From Callaeas wilsoni (taxonomy: Eukaryota; Chordata; Aves; Passeriformes; Callaeidae): a DNA stretch of 64,000 nucleotides. The notes under the pieces are model-generated. The model worked only from the letters and a program-made list of their open reading frames with translations, was not told where the DNA came from and searched no databases. Shown here one piece after another: positions 8,400-20,300 of this stretch (position 1 is its first letter; each line of letters starts with the position of its first letter). Location: the NCBI GenBank assembly GCA_013398955.1, contig VWPU01011639.1, positions 1-64,000 on the forward strand, in the 5' to 3' direction. The translations under genes were made by a program, and so were the position numbers.

Positions 8400-11300
8400 T
8401 TCCGAACTGGCGCAAAGGGTGGAAGCCTCCTGAAATCGCTGCCTGGGCCAGAATGTTTCCCTCGTTTCGGGATCTCGTGCAGCTGGGAGGAATAAAGAGT
8501 AAAAATCAGCTCCTGTATTTCTAAATGTTGTGTAATAGCTCCCTTAAGCAGTAAGTGGTGTAAAAGCAGGCTCTAAGCTAAGCACGTAGCCCAGGGCAGG
8601 AAGCGTTTAAGTTCTGTCTTGGGCTTTGTCAACATGAAACATCCCCTTTACAGCCCATCAGGATCCACAGTTGGTGAAGGCTGGTGGAAGGCAGGAAGTA
8701 TGTCTGTGCCTTGGCACAATCCAACAGCTTTCCTGCATCTTTCAAAAGTAGAAGAAATTACTTCCAACTTTTCTTATTCAACAATGTAAGTGTGCTTTGG
8801 AGGGACTTTTTTCCTCCCATGGTATTTCTACTGAACAGTGACACTATGATCTGTGTAATTTCTGTACATGTGACTAGCTCCATTAGGGTCGCCAGACAGA
8901 TTTGGTTTCTGGTCATTCCAGACTAATGCCAAGCGTATCCAGTGAAGAAGTTTGGTTTGCCCCCAGGAATGAGTGCTGCAAGGCTGTGTGTCAAAAATCG
9001 TATCTAGGCCATTCAGTCTCACATGTTTTCAGGATCTTCTGTTTGTGTGATTCAGTAATCAATAGATATAGCTCTGATTGATCCCAACAAGGTAGTTTCA
9101 AAGAAAAGTAATAATAATAAAAAAAGAAAATCATATTAAGCCATTAAAATTATTTATTTTTTTAAAGACCAGTAAAATCAAGTTGCTAATTTCAAAAGCA
9201 TGCTTTGAAAGCTGAACCAGCATAGTTTGATTTACTAAGCAAAACAATAGGAGTAATGGTTTTAAAATGCAAAAAAAAAAAAAAAACGTATGCAGAAGGC
9301 TTTTAAGTTACACATTTTACAGGTATCTGGGGTTCACTTGCCTTAGAACAGACACATGGTATTTCTGTGCATGTGTCAGTTGTTTCCCACAGGCAGAGGT
9401 TTAGGGTTTATCATGGTATTCCCCACAAAACTGTAAGATGCAGTGGCCAACATGCTTATAAATTCATAATTAAATGCAACATAATCCAAGAAAGAAAAGG
9501 TAGCAAGCAGTATACGGGATATATTCCAATACTGGCACATTCCAGCTGTGGGAGTCTCTGGGGCATCTCAATTCAGCAGATTATATGTCCCACTTCATTG
9601 CTATGTTAGAAACCATTCACATGATTTTACTCTTTGAAAACTCTTCCTTTGACAAAGCCAGTAAAAAAATCCTTCTTGCTCTATATTTTCTTGCCCATAA
9701 CACTCTAAGCATTGAAGTACATGTTAATGTGTTTCACATAACTTTGAAATAAACCTGCTTTAAAATTTCACTCAATGCACAAATGACTTATCAGGAACTA
9801 AAATTGTTTTAATTTTATGAAGGGAAAATCAGTATTTGGCCTGTAGACTGAAACACTCCTGTTTTTCCACTAGAATGAATTAATCTAACTATTACAAATA
9901 ACATTAGGCACTGCTGGTTGCAGTTTTCAAAAATAATTTGTGAGTACTAGTATTGGCTTTGTTGGTAACTACAGGCACAATGTGAGATTGCAGTGCGCTC
10001 TAAGAAGGAGCAATTAGCAAGGTCACCAGACCATAAAAATGCAGCTGCTGTACCAAGGACACCATCTGAAGAAATACCTGAGCTAAAATGAAACATACTT
10101 GTCTACGCTGTGGTTACAAAACATACAAGTGACCCACTTGGCAAGCCCCCTGGCCCTGTAAATAGTAGGGGTTGGCTGTGACAGAGCTGTGTGAAGAGTT
10201 CTGTGCCCACCTGCCACGTGAGGCATCCAGTTTAAGCCTCAGTGAGCTACTGCTGCCTGACCTTGTGCAGCTCTGCTTTGGAGCAGGAGCAAACCCACGT
10301 CCCGATGAGCAGAATCTGCCTCTCCATCACATTATGAAGCTGTTCTTGTTTGTCTGTAGGTCCCGGGCTGGGAGGCAATTGTCTGATTTCACTGCTCGAA
10401 CTATGGCCAAAGACACCTTTTGGACATCTTGTTCTTGGGAGGTTCTTCCATCTGAACGACAGGAGAGCCTCTACCCCAGGTGCTCCTTGCCTTGAACAGT
10501 GCTCGGTTTTCTGGTGGGGTCACAGTGTCGTGTTGCAGGGGAGCACTGTAGTCCAAGGGGTGCACATACAAAACCTGAGCTCTTCCACCAAAACCTGTCT
10601 GCTCCATGCCACTCCCAGGAGTGAAGCCAAAATTGGGGCTGTAGCCAGTGGGCATTCCTGTCTCCCACCGAGCACATGAAAGGGGCTTTGGCAGTAGGGC
10701 AGGAGACAAGCTCACCCTTGTTACTTGCCACCAGCTGGTGGGGCAGATGCACCTGCAGTTCAGAAGCCTGCTCAAAATCAAGCAGGATTTGTATATCAAA
10801 CTCCTTCATGATTAGCCTTTGCAACTGTAGAACTTTTTTTTTTTTTTAAATTATTGTTTTATTTGGGTTTCATTTTTTTGTGAGGAAAGGTTGATTTTGG
10901 TAAGTGGTTTCACAGGTGGGAATCCCAAGTGAAATTTCTGTTTGGCCTGAACTACCTTTGAGGATGTGGATGAAGACCCAGATCTTCTCCTGAGCATTTT
11001 CTGGTGACAAGATTAAGGCTGTTGCCTGGCTCTTGTGAGACCTCAAGGCCTGTAGTTCATGGGCCTAGAAACCTGACCAAATTCAGACTGCAGTTGGCAT
11101 GAGTTGGTAGGACACCTAGAAAAAAGGCATTGCCACTGAACCAACTGGAAGCATCTCTGGGTGTCCTATGGACAATCCATGTGCTCATCAGATTTTAGCA
11201 CTGGAATTGTAAATGCTAGAGGCCTCATTCAAGGCCAAATTTCCACTTACAGCTGGGGCAAAGAAATGGTGACTTGTCTGTTGCTGATGTGCTGGGCACC

Positions 11301-13371
11301 TCAAAGGAAAGGCCAAGCAGCACTGTCCTGGGTAACACTTGTGTTCTCCACGTGCTCTCTTGATTTGTCCTTGCTTCTTGCGGACCCGTGTTTTATATGC
11401 ATTCACAGAATTAGGCTGATTTCAATGTTTGTTTTTCTTTAAATCTCTCCTTGTTCAGCAGGCAGGGAAGCAAGTAAAAGACAGAGAATGAGATTAAATA
11501 ACCTACACAATCACGTCTCTTGTGCATATCTCAGAGAGTTTGGCAAAACTGACTGAAGTATTGGGAAATTGTTTCCCTGTCAGAAATAGTGAAAAGCAGA
11601 TACAATTTCTGATCATCAAGTTTATAAGCAGTAGCTAAAAAGTGTTTCCCACAATCTTAAAATATAATAGACTTGAAATATGTTTCTTTACTGTACTACA
11701 TGCTTCCACAAAGAATCATCTTTTTCTCACTTTTTTTTTTGCTGTTTCCTGAGCTAAGTCTTAAAAAAAGAATATGAAGTTTTTGTTTGTTTAGTTGGTT
11801 GGTTTTTTAAAGATTGAGCTATATGACTTTCAGAGACCAAATGCTGTTCCGAGATGCACTACTGGGCCCCCCAGTTTCTGTGGGGTTGCTTCGTTTTTCC
11901 TGAGAACAATTTGATAAGATCAAGCCGTGTGCTCTCATTTTCTTCCTTGTGATGGAGGAACAGAACCATAACATTAGTCAGCAGTTTCTGAATTTTGACC
12001 CACAATGGCAAAGATACCAAAAGACAGGAGAAATAGATGGAGGCAATTACAAACAGTCACTTGATTGATGGTTGACATTGTTAGGGCTTCAGCTGTGTGT
12101 CAGGCTGCAGTGCTGCCGAATCCCCATCCCTGCCTGTGGGTGTTGCCATGGGCAACAGTGCACTGAAGCCAATAAAAAGGAGAGGAAATGAGGGGAGACT
12201 CAACCTTTGGGGAGGCTGTAGGGTATGCATTATAAATTATGTTATACTTAGCAGTATGCAATACCAAAATTCAGAAAAGCTGTGTGTACCTGCCAGCAGT
12301 ACTGTCAGTTCCTAGTATCTGTTTTTCCCATGAAGTACGTGTTGTAGGTTTGTACGGCTTGCTGCTTACTAAACTGCGTCTGGCTTTATTCAGAGAAGAA
12401 AGAAGTGGTAAAAAACCAGCAGAAACATTTCCATTTGGTGCGTGTACTCACTGCTGTGCGGTTTGCATTTCTGCTCCTTCCCTGCTTCCTTCTGCTAGAG
12501 AGTGATGTGGTTCAGTTGTGCACTAACAGATTGGCTCGCAATGCTACCGAATTTCCAGCTATTGTCCTACACACCATTAGAAGCACAGAGTGTTTTTGTT
12601 TTGTTGTGTTTCTTTTAAAGAAGGGATCAGCAGATTTGTTGTTTCTGTTTGATTGTCAGACAGATGTAGTCAGCTTTTCTAAGGCTCTAACAACTCAGTT
12701 TCCTCAGAAAGGAGAAAAGCTCTTTTAGCATCTGGTCAGCTGGGCCAGGTTCTGATTTCCATTAAGCTGGTGCTAGTTCAAGGTAATTCCACTGAAGTAA
12801 ATGGAGTTTGGCACAGGTGTAAAACTAAGCTGAATTCAGCTTTAATTTCTGCTGCCAGACAACCCTATATTTAGAATCCCATTTTTCATGGAGTACAAAG
12901 GCTTTTTTTTCCCCCTATGAATGGGTAGTCATAAGCCCTGCAACATGACTCCCCTTGTGTCTGGCCATGCAGCAGAGAAAGCACCCTCAAATCGCAGATC
13001 ACAGGTTTGCTGCATTAATGATCTTGGCACTAATGGAAGGAGACCAACTTTCAGGTAATACTAGGGTCATCACAGAGAGACATGTTTGGTTTTGTGACCT
13101 ATCATATTTGATTAGATTTTTAGGGACACCTTTACCACAGATGTTGACATGTGAGCCTTGACTAATGCTGTGCTACTTGTAGTAATAGCATTTGAAATTG
13201 TACTGAAAGAACTGCAAGAGAGTAAGAGGTAGTCAGTCCAGTGTGATGATATTCTACCTCTCCACCATTTCAAAATACTAATTTCAACTGGAAATTATAC
13301 TAGAAAAGCTTATCCATGGTCTGCTTTTCAATGTAATACAAACCTGAAGCACAAAGCAACAGATTTCCTTT
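8400..13371. other. intergenic between TTC30 and PDE11A 3' end
   Basis: No coding sequence recognised. It contains a 16-base poly-A run at 9271-9286, AT-rich stretches around 9100-9300 and 9650-9850, and a palindromic X-box at 12142-12156. The plus-strand frames near 10172-10680 and 12239-12728 lack family resemblance, splice support and CpG context. Confidence 0.6.
12142..12156. promoter_or_regulatory. perfect palindromic RFX X-box
   Basis: GTTGCC-ATG-GGCAAC is an exact inverted repeat of the RFX half-site with a 3-nt spacer, the highest-affinity arrangement known for RFX dimers. It lies about 4 kb upstream of TTC30 and 2 kb beyond the PDE11A stop, outside any promoter I can see. It could be a distal ciliary enhancer or a chance palindrome. 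Confidence 0.5.
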
Positions 13372-13377
13372 TTTATT
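13372..13377 (-). terminator. candidate polyadenylation signal of PDE11A
   Basis: AATAAA on the minus strand about 850 nt beyond the PDE11A stop, followed by a GU-rich stretch (CTGTTGCTTTGTGCTTC on the minus strand). Another hexamer at 13903-13908, 320 nt after the stop, lacks GU-rich sequence downstream. PDE11A transcripts elsewhere have long 3' UTRs, so the true end could be further left. Confidence 0.3.
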
Positions 13378-14223
13378 TGTATTCTATTTTTCAAAAAAAC
13401 CCATTAATCTTTTCCTTAGGCGACACTATAATTTAAAAAAAAAGAATGTGTTACAAGAGCATTTTTTAAAAGGAAAAAAAAACCACTCTAAAATTACCAT
13501 GCAATATTTTGCCTTTATGCAAACTTCCTCTTGTTGAGAAATTTGCTGCACTGTTAATATGAATTTCTTAGGGAAGAAGGGACAGCTTGGTGTTTTTAAA
13601 GATAATAAAGTTTGTTTTTAAATGTAGCAAAGGTAGGCAATTCTAAAGGCCCTGATCAATCACTAAGAAGCTTTGTTGTAAAAAAATACTTCTTCAGAAT
13701 ACAAAGCAGGCTTTTCAGAACATTCAGGCATAAAAGAGGAGGGAGAGTAAGAGAGGAGCATCACAAAAGCAGGCATAATTGATTCATAACATGTACTGAA
13801 GAGATGCAAAACAACAATGTAATTACACACTATTCTGTTTTCTGCAGCTCCTTGCATATGAATTGGCCAGCTTGCATCGCAGTCCTGCTCTGTATTATTA
13901 ATTTTATTAAGCTGCGAGTTCTTATATTTCAGTCTGTTGTGAGCTTTACAGATTTTTACAGCAGCAGTTGAAATGTAGTGGAGCTGAATGAACACTTCTT
14001 CTGTTCAGTCTTCCGTGTCGCTCTAGATACCAGCGCAGTCCCACTGCAGGCCTTCCGTTCAGTCCCACTGAGCCTTCCAGGAAAAGCAAACTATGCTGCC
14101 ATCAAGGTAATATCCCATCAATTAAGCATGTCTGGGAAAGCATTTCTTAAAAAATGGTGGGTCTAAGCTTATGAAAACCTTTCAGACAGCTCTTGTTGTT
14201 AAGCAACACTGATATTTGCAGGC
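13378..14223 (-). other. PDE11A: presumed PDE11A 3' UTR
   Basis: AT-rich sequence directly following the PDE11A stop codon on the minus strand, inferred to be untranslated because the terminal exon has no donor before it. On the opposite strand at 14009-14106 there is an exon-like segment (CTGTTCAG acceptor, ATCAAG|GTAATA donor). Confidence 0.45.
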
Positions 14224-14385
14224 TTAATTTATGTCTTTGAGAGACATGCTGAAGCTAGAGGAGAAGGAGGACAAGGATGCTGCCTGAGAAGGAAGTCTTT
14301 TTTGGTGTAGCTCCTCCCATTTACCTCTGTTTACTGCCACGGAATCCAGCATAGGCTTCAGTTTCACGTTCAGCTTCACTAGACA
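14224..14385 (-). CDS. PDE11A: PDE11A terminal coding exon
   Basis: The acceptor TTTTTCCAG precedes TGT-CTA-GTG in phase 0. It encodes 53 residues starting [20 protein letters not shown], the last helix of the catalytic domain, then WEELHQKR and a Ser-rich tail ending SMSLKDIN, with TAA at 14224-14226. The helix is near-identical to mammalian PDE11A; the tail after HQKR is clearly diverged, as expected for a flexible end. The exon lies 13.4 kb from the previous one. Confidence 0.93.
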   Translation of the reverse strand, partial: CLVKLNVKLKPMLDSVAVNRGKWEELHQKRLPSQAASLSSFSSSFSMSLKDIN

Positions 14386-17300
14386 CTGGAAAAAGATTAA
14401 AAAGAGAATGAGAGAAAAAACACTGACAGTATATCCCCTCCTTTGAAGGACAGTCCATGGCAAAACAGGGGGAAAAAAGAGTTTAATCTGCACTATGCTC
14501 CTACCCTCCTCACTCCCAGCTGTAAATACCTGTGGAGGTAAATCTTATTGTTCCCATTGAGATCTCTTTATCTATCTGACTCATTTTACATATGGTCTTA
14601 AGCCACCAAAAGTGTAAAAAAAAGCACATAAGATGGCAGAGCTGCCGCTTAACTACTTTAGCTTTCTTGCAATCCTTAAAGATAGCCCTTTTGAGGGATC
14701 CCCAAGTGCCTGAGCAGCTATGGCATCTATGAGCAGGAAGTCCACTGGTTGGATGACAAGTTGGACAAAGCTGAAATAATCTCCCTAGTGCTAGATTCTT
14801 CTTCCTATAGATGACTAAACCGCAACAGCACTGTGCTTTCCCAGGCTGGCAGGAAAACCAATTTGTGTGTGCTCAAAATAAAGAAATATAAATGAGTTTT
14901 CTTTGAGATTGCACTGAAATCACCTCTTCTCTACATACCCAGTCCAAAGCTCACAGAGGCCAGTAAGAATCTTTTATCTGGTTTCATCTGGCTTTGAACA
15001 CATTGCCAGATTATGGAATTCCTGCATACCTTTGCTACAGGTTTGTTTCACCTTCCCCTTTAATATCAGCTGCTTATGTGAAAAGACCACAACTGGTTTT
15101 GTATCTACATTAAAAAGAGACAGAACCTCGTCAGCAGCAGCAGTGGATGTCAGGGAAGGGTTAACCAGTTACCTCCCAAGGGGTCATGTACTGTGTCCTT
15201 TCAGGACAGAGGAGTATTCTTTTGCAGCTTTTCTGATTAGCAAGCAGTGGCTTTTGCTGAGAGCTGGGCAGCATGCTTTCTGCTATAGCACGGAAACGAT
15301 GTATTTGTCATTGGAAAGAAAGGGTTGGTGCCAGATTAAAAACCAAAAAAAGACAAAAGACAGCAAAAGTTGTTCTTCTAAAAGTGCAGAAAATTATAAG
15401 AAAAAGAAAGGAAAGGGGAAGCAGGTACCTTTGCAGTTGATCAGTTTTTGCTTCAAATAGCAGGGTTAACAGCAACTTATTTAAATGGTCCCCAGAGCCC
15501 AGACACCACTAAAGAACTGGATTTTTTTATAGCTAGCTTGCAAGCCATAGGAGCTTGGCTTGAAGTCTTGGTAGATTTTTAATTGAGCTATTATGTGATA
15601 ATTAAGGGTTAATGGCCTGATTTTAAGATGTGCTGAAAACTTGCAATTTCAGTTGACTTCAGTAGGAAATATGAATGCTCAGCACTTACGAAAAATCACA
15701 TCATAAGGAAGAAGCCGGAACTTGAATCAAATCCACTTGAAATTATTTCCTTAGAATATGGCCCAGACTGGGCAGATAATCTTGCAGTCTTGGGCCTGGG
15801 GTAAGACGCAGGGTTCACTGCAGTCTCTGCCCCGTAGAGAATTGCTTGCTGCTGATGGTCATTGATTTTATAGAATGGATAAGGATTTTTAACATTCCCA
15901 TCACCATGCCTCACAAGTCTGCATTTTTATATCTTTATTTCAGACCCTTGTGTATTCCTTAAACCTGATTTGGCAGAGTCTAAAACAGAGGGGCAGTAAC
16001 GCATTACAAACAGCTGAAAGTATCCGAACAGCTCACTGCCGTTACCATTAGCACCTGCATTACCAGTGCCAGCTCAGTGTCTAGAGGTAGCACACGAGAT
16101 ACTCAGCCCTTGACAGCAACATCTCAGATCTTTTCTGTGCACAGCCAGTATCTTCAAAAAGTTTTTGTGAAGTATTTTTCCAATATACACCTTAGATTTA
16201 AAAAACAAACAAAACAAAACAAAACACCAACAACCTCCCCCCCTTAAAAAAAAAAAAAATAAGCAAACACCCTCATGGTTAAATCACTGTTTAAAAATCA
16301 GTGTGCTTCAAACCTCTGTAAGCACAAAGATGTTCTGCACTCACATCCTGTCAGCCCTAGGACCTGTAAGTACAAAATGCAATACAGGCTGTTCCTGTCA
16401 CAAATGCTGTACCAGGAACCTCTGGCAGCTACAGGCAACACAGAGAACACGGAGCTCACGGGGGCTGTGGGCTGCCTCTCGGTGTGGCTGTGCAGCTGTC
16501 AGCTATGTCTGTGTCCTTTCTGTAACCTTGCTTTTTTTGCCAAGACTGACCCGAAGACCGTGATGTTTTCCAGCCTGGTGCCAGGGAGCAATTGCAGAGG
16601 TTTGGGCATGAGCTCCCGCTGTGCCTGTCCCTGCAGGGCTCGGCATATGCCATGGCTTATGGCAGGAGACAGCCCTGTCACTACCGTGCCAGGGGCACTG
16701 CCTGCGAGTGCTCAGGGTGCTTCCATCAATTAGCTTTGCGTCGACTGCAGCAGAGACCAGGAGCCCAAGCAGGCTGGGAAGAGATTCAGGAAGCACCCCC
16801 ACAGTTCTGTGGTAATCACTGTTATCTTATGGGCTGTAAATATATTTTAATCTGTAAGTAAATACACATATATTTCTTCGAAATATAGATCTAAGCGGAC
16901 ATTAGAGTCTAATAGCCCAGGTTCAACGGAGGCTACCAGGTAAATAACAAGAATGGTTAACCACTAACATTAACTTTGATGAAATAAATTATAAGGAGTA
17001 TTTAAGAAAGAATAAACCATGTCTTTGATATTAATTTTTACCATAGCACCAGCAATTAATTCAATGGAATACGTACAAAATATATAGTGTAATTTTAAGA
17101 AACTTTATTTTGTTACACATTAATTTAGATTGGTGATACTTGACAGTGCAGATTTTGCACTTGGTCTATAAAATGTCTTTATTCAGACATTGATTTGATG
17201 TTTGAACCACTGCTTCTGTATTTAGTATCCTTTCACTTTGGGACTTTCTCATTCTGATCTAGTCTTTTAATTAAACTGACTACTATAATTCCTATGGAAA

Positions 17301-20300
17301 TTAGCTTTTATTTTATTTTTTTCCAGCTACCAAAGCATTTCAGTAGGGCTTCTCTGATACAAAGTGCACAAATTGGATTTTATTTCTTCTTGAGATGTAA
17401 TTAAAAACTCATTTGATTACTATATATCTGGCCCTGTTTTAATTATTAAACTCCAGTAATCAATTTGCTTTTATGAAGCTTCTGGGAAATTATCTCAAAA
17501 GCAACACATTTCTCTCCCTTCTGGCAGGGTCTGGACCATTTACTGAATTACATTCATAGCACCTGTTTCTGATCCGGATTAAACCACCAATTTATTCCCA
17601 AAGCTACTGAAGTTTATTTGGCTGTAGCCTTGTCAGGGTTTTCCACCTCCTGGCTGCAGTTTTTGCTTTCCGTTTTACTGCATGAGAACCCCTTGATGTA
17701 CTGCTCCTCCATGCCGCTATTTTTGATGCATGCCTCTTACAAACAGCTTTGCTAGTGATCTGTTTAATTTGGTGTCTAGGTTCTTAATGCCTTATTTATT
17801 ACTTGTCTTCCTAGGAAAAGGCTTGCTGTTCACCAGCTGTGTGACATGGGATACCACCATAGCTCCAGAAGCCCCCTTCTCCTCGTCCCTCCTCGGTGCA
17901 GCAGGCAGGCTGGGGGCTGTCAGGCAGCTGGGCTCGGGGCAGAGGCAACCCCTGCCTGGGGGAGTTCCTGTCTCCCGAGGCCTGGGACCTCACTGCCCAC
18001 TTGCAGTCCTTCCGCTGCGGTGCAGCTGCCTCACTGCACAGCAATAGGTACAGGCTTGGTGACCTGTCCCGTTCTGTCCCCTTCACTGTAAGAGCTCTTC
18101 TTCGCTGCAGAATGATAAAGCGTGGGGGAGGCACTGCCCGCTCCAGCGTTAGGAAAAGCCAGCAAGGTTTGCAGTTCCCTTCTGCATCCATGTATTACCT
18201 CAGATGTGTGACTAAGCTGTTTGTCAGAAACTTACTGTATAGCAGTGACTTTTTCTTAGCACCTTCAGTTATTTAGATGTCTTTTGGGACTGTGTACTAC
18301 TCTGCCTACAGCATTCTCTCCCAAGGTATAGCTCTGCTTACATATAAGTTCCTCCAGCACAAGAAAAGGTTAAAGGCACTTTAGCACTACACTGTGTGCA
18401 CCTGGGAGAGGGGCAGGGCTGCTTGAAGGAAGAGCTCAAAATGGGGAAGAGCATAAGATAGTCAGAGGAAGCTATTTATGGGAGAAGGTAAGGAGGGCAG
18501 AGTGTGTTGGGTTTTTTGTTTGTTTGTTTGTTTGTTTGTTTGTTTGTTTGTTTTCTTTCCTTGTGGATGGAGATGTATATTTTGGTAGATGAAGCATAGA
18601 GAATACAGAAACAGTAGCAGTAGAAACAAACCCCTTCAGAGAGAGGATGATGGGGAGCCCTGGAGGCATTTGTTTACACTTCTGGGTACCAACTTCCTGG
18701 GTTGAAGTGGGGTGGGGGGGGCAGAAGACTTCATCTGCTACATCACCTTTATCTCTGGGGAAGGACATTAGTGAAACTGCTAAGATGCAGCATAGATGTG
18801 GTCAGAGGCTAAACTATTGCTAAAGGAAATACAAAATTTTGTTGTATTCTAAGACTAGTACCAAATCTCTTAAAAGAGGAGCACAGTATGTCCTAACTTA
18901 CAAACACTGCAGGACTTCCAGAGTATATACTTTTCTTTTTCCTCCCCTCTCTGCCAGAGATTCTCATCCAAATATTGACCAATTCTGACCTTGCTTAACT
19001 TACGAGCTTTGACAAGATTACAGCTCATGAAAGTATGGTTGCGGGGCTAATATTTGTAAAGTGAGTTTATGGAATAAGACCATATAAATTCATTTTTATG
19101 ACTGAGCATATATAAAAAAGTTATAGGTCTCAGTGTTCACTCTACTTTGGAACCCAGTGGTTTCTAATGAATCACTTTTATTATGTAGGCAGTTTCTTAG
19201 TTGGAAGGGAGGACCAGTGACCGAGAAGCCATAGGGATAAATTCAGACTCGGTGGAAGCATATGAAGCATTGTTGAAGTCAAGAGAGTCATGACCAGTTA
19301 CAGCAAAGCTGAATTGGACTCCTGAGTTTTGCTGAAGTGGCTTTCACATGAGAATACGTAGGCCAAAGGTGAGCCATCTATCTGAAAGTCCTTGAACTTC
19401 AGATTAGTTCAGATAAAAGGGAACCTGTGCTGCAGTCATCCACAGATTTTATCCTCATAATACAAATACTTGATGGAAGTTGTTTTGAAAACCCCAAAGT
19501 ATTTCTGTATATATGCCCATATACTAAACCCAAAAAATTTGCTAGAATTCTACATTCCATAGCAGAATACAGAAGATAAAGTGATACAGAGAAGATGTAC
19601 GGATTAACTTCTATGAACCCTTGACTGTGTGTGTATATGAATTAATTATTTGCCCTACTGATTCCAGACTGTATTTAATCATTATGTTCTGCAAAAAAAG
19701 ACAGTATTTGTGAGGGGGCTGAGTTAATGAAAAAAATTTATTGCAGTCTCCTTGTGGTTGTTGGGGACTTTGTTTATTCCTTCTAGAGCTTACTGACGAA
19801 GAGTCCAGGTCATCACGTGCTTAATGCATTAGTGGATTACTTTTTCATTTCTACCAGGGAATTTTTTCTGATGCCTAAAAATGTAATTAGATGAAATGAA
19901 TATATTACTAATTTCCCTGATAGAAAACAGGAGTTTCTTTTAGCTTCTCTCTAAAAATTGTTAGTGGATGGAAGCCAGTTGTGACTGGAAAGGGATCTAG
20001 TACATGCACAAGTGTTCTGTTCTTCCACTGTGAATTAATGTTAAGCTGCTTTCTGGTGATGGTACACTAGAAAGAATAATACTGCACTCCTTTGGAAGTA
20101 AACTACAGAGGGATGATTATAAAGTAAGATTAACCATTGGTAAAATGTGCAGGGTCTTCAGGGAGGAAAGTATGTAGAGAGCTCCCGCTAGCAAAATTTG
20201 CTCTGACCAGTATCAAGCATGTTATGCTGCCAAAGGGAGAGTGGTTCTGAAGGACTGGGACCGACTGAAGTAGCTCTACTGATGTATTGCTACAGTTGCA

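Larger units (their letters stand above)
7190..8400. promoter_or_regulatory. CpG island over TTC30 promoter and 5' coding half
   Basis: A CpG-dense block covers the first ~900 bp of TTC30 and about 300 bp upstream. Upstream of the ATG it holds GC boxes (GGGGCGG near 8121 and 8165), ETS-like GCGGAAG sites, an RFX X-box at 8142-8155, and GTTGCC half-sites near 8246 and 8298. There is no TATA box. The architecture fits a constitutive or ciliogenic promoter that could fire in both directions. Confidence 0.75.

Noticed and set aside
8098..8415. 106-codon in-frame extension upstream of the TTC30 ATG
   Set aside because: The peptide is Arg/Ala/Pro-rich CpG-island translation, not conserved in the family, and it reads through the promoter X-box. 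The family N-terminus begins at 8097.
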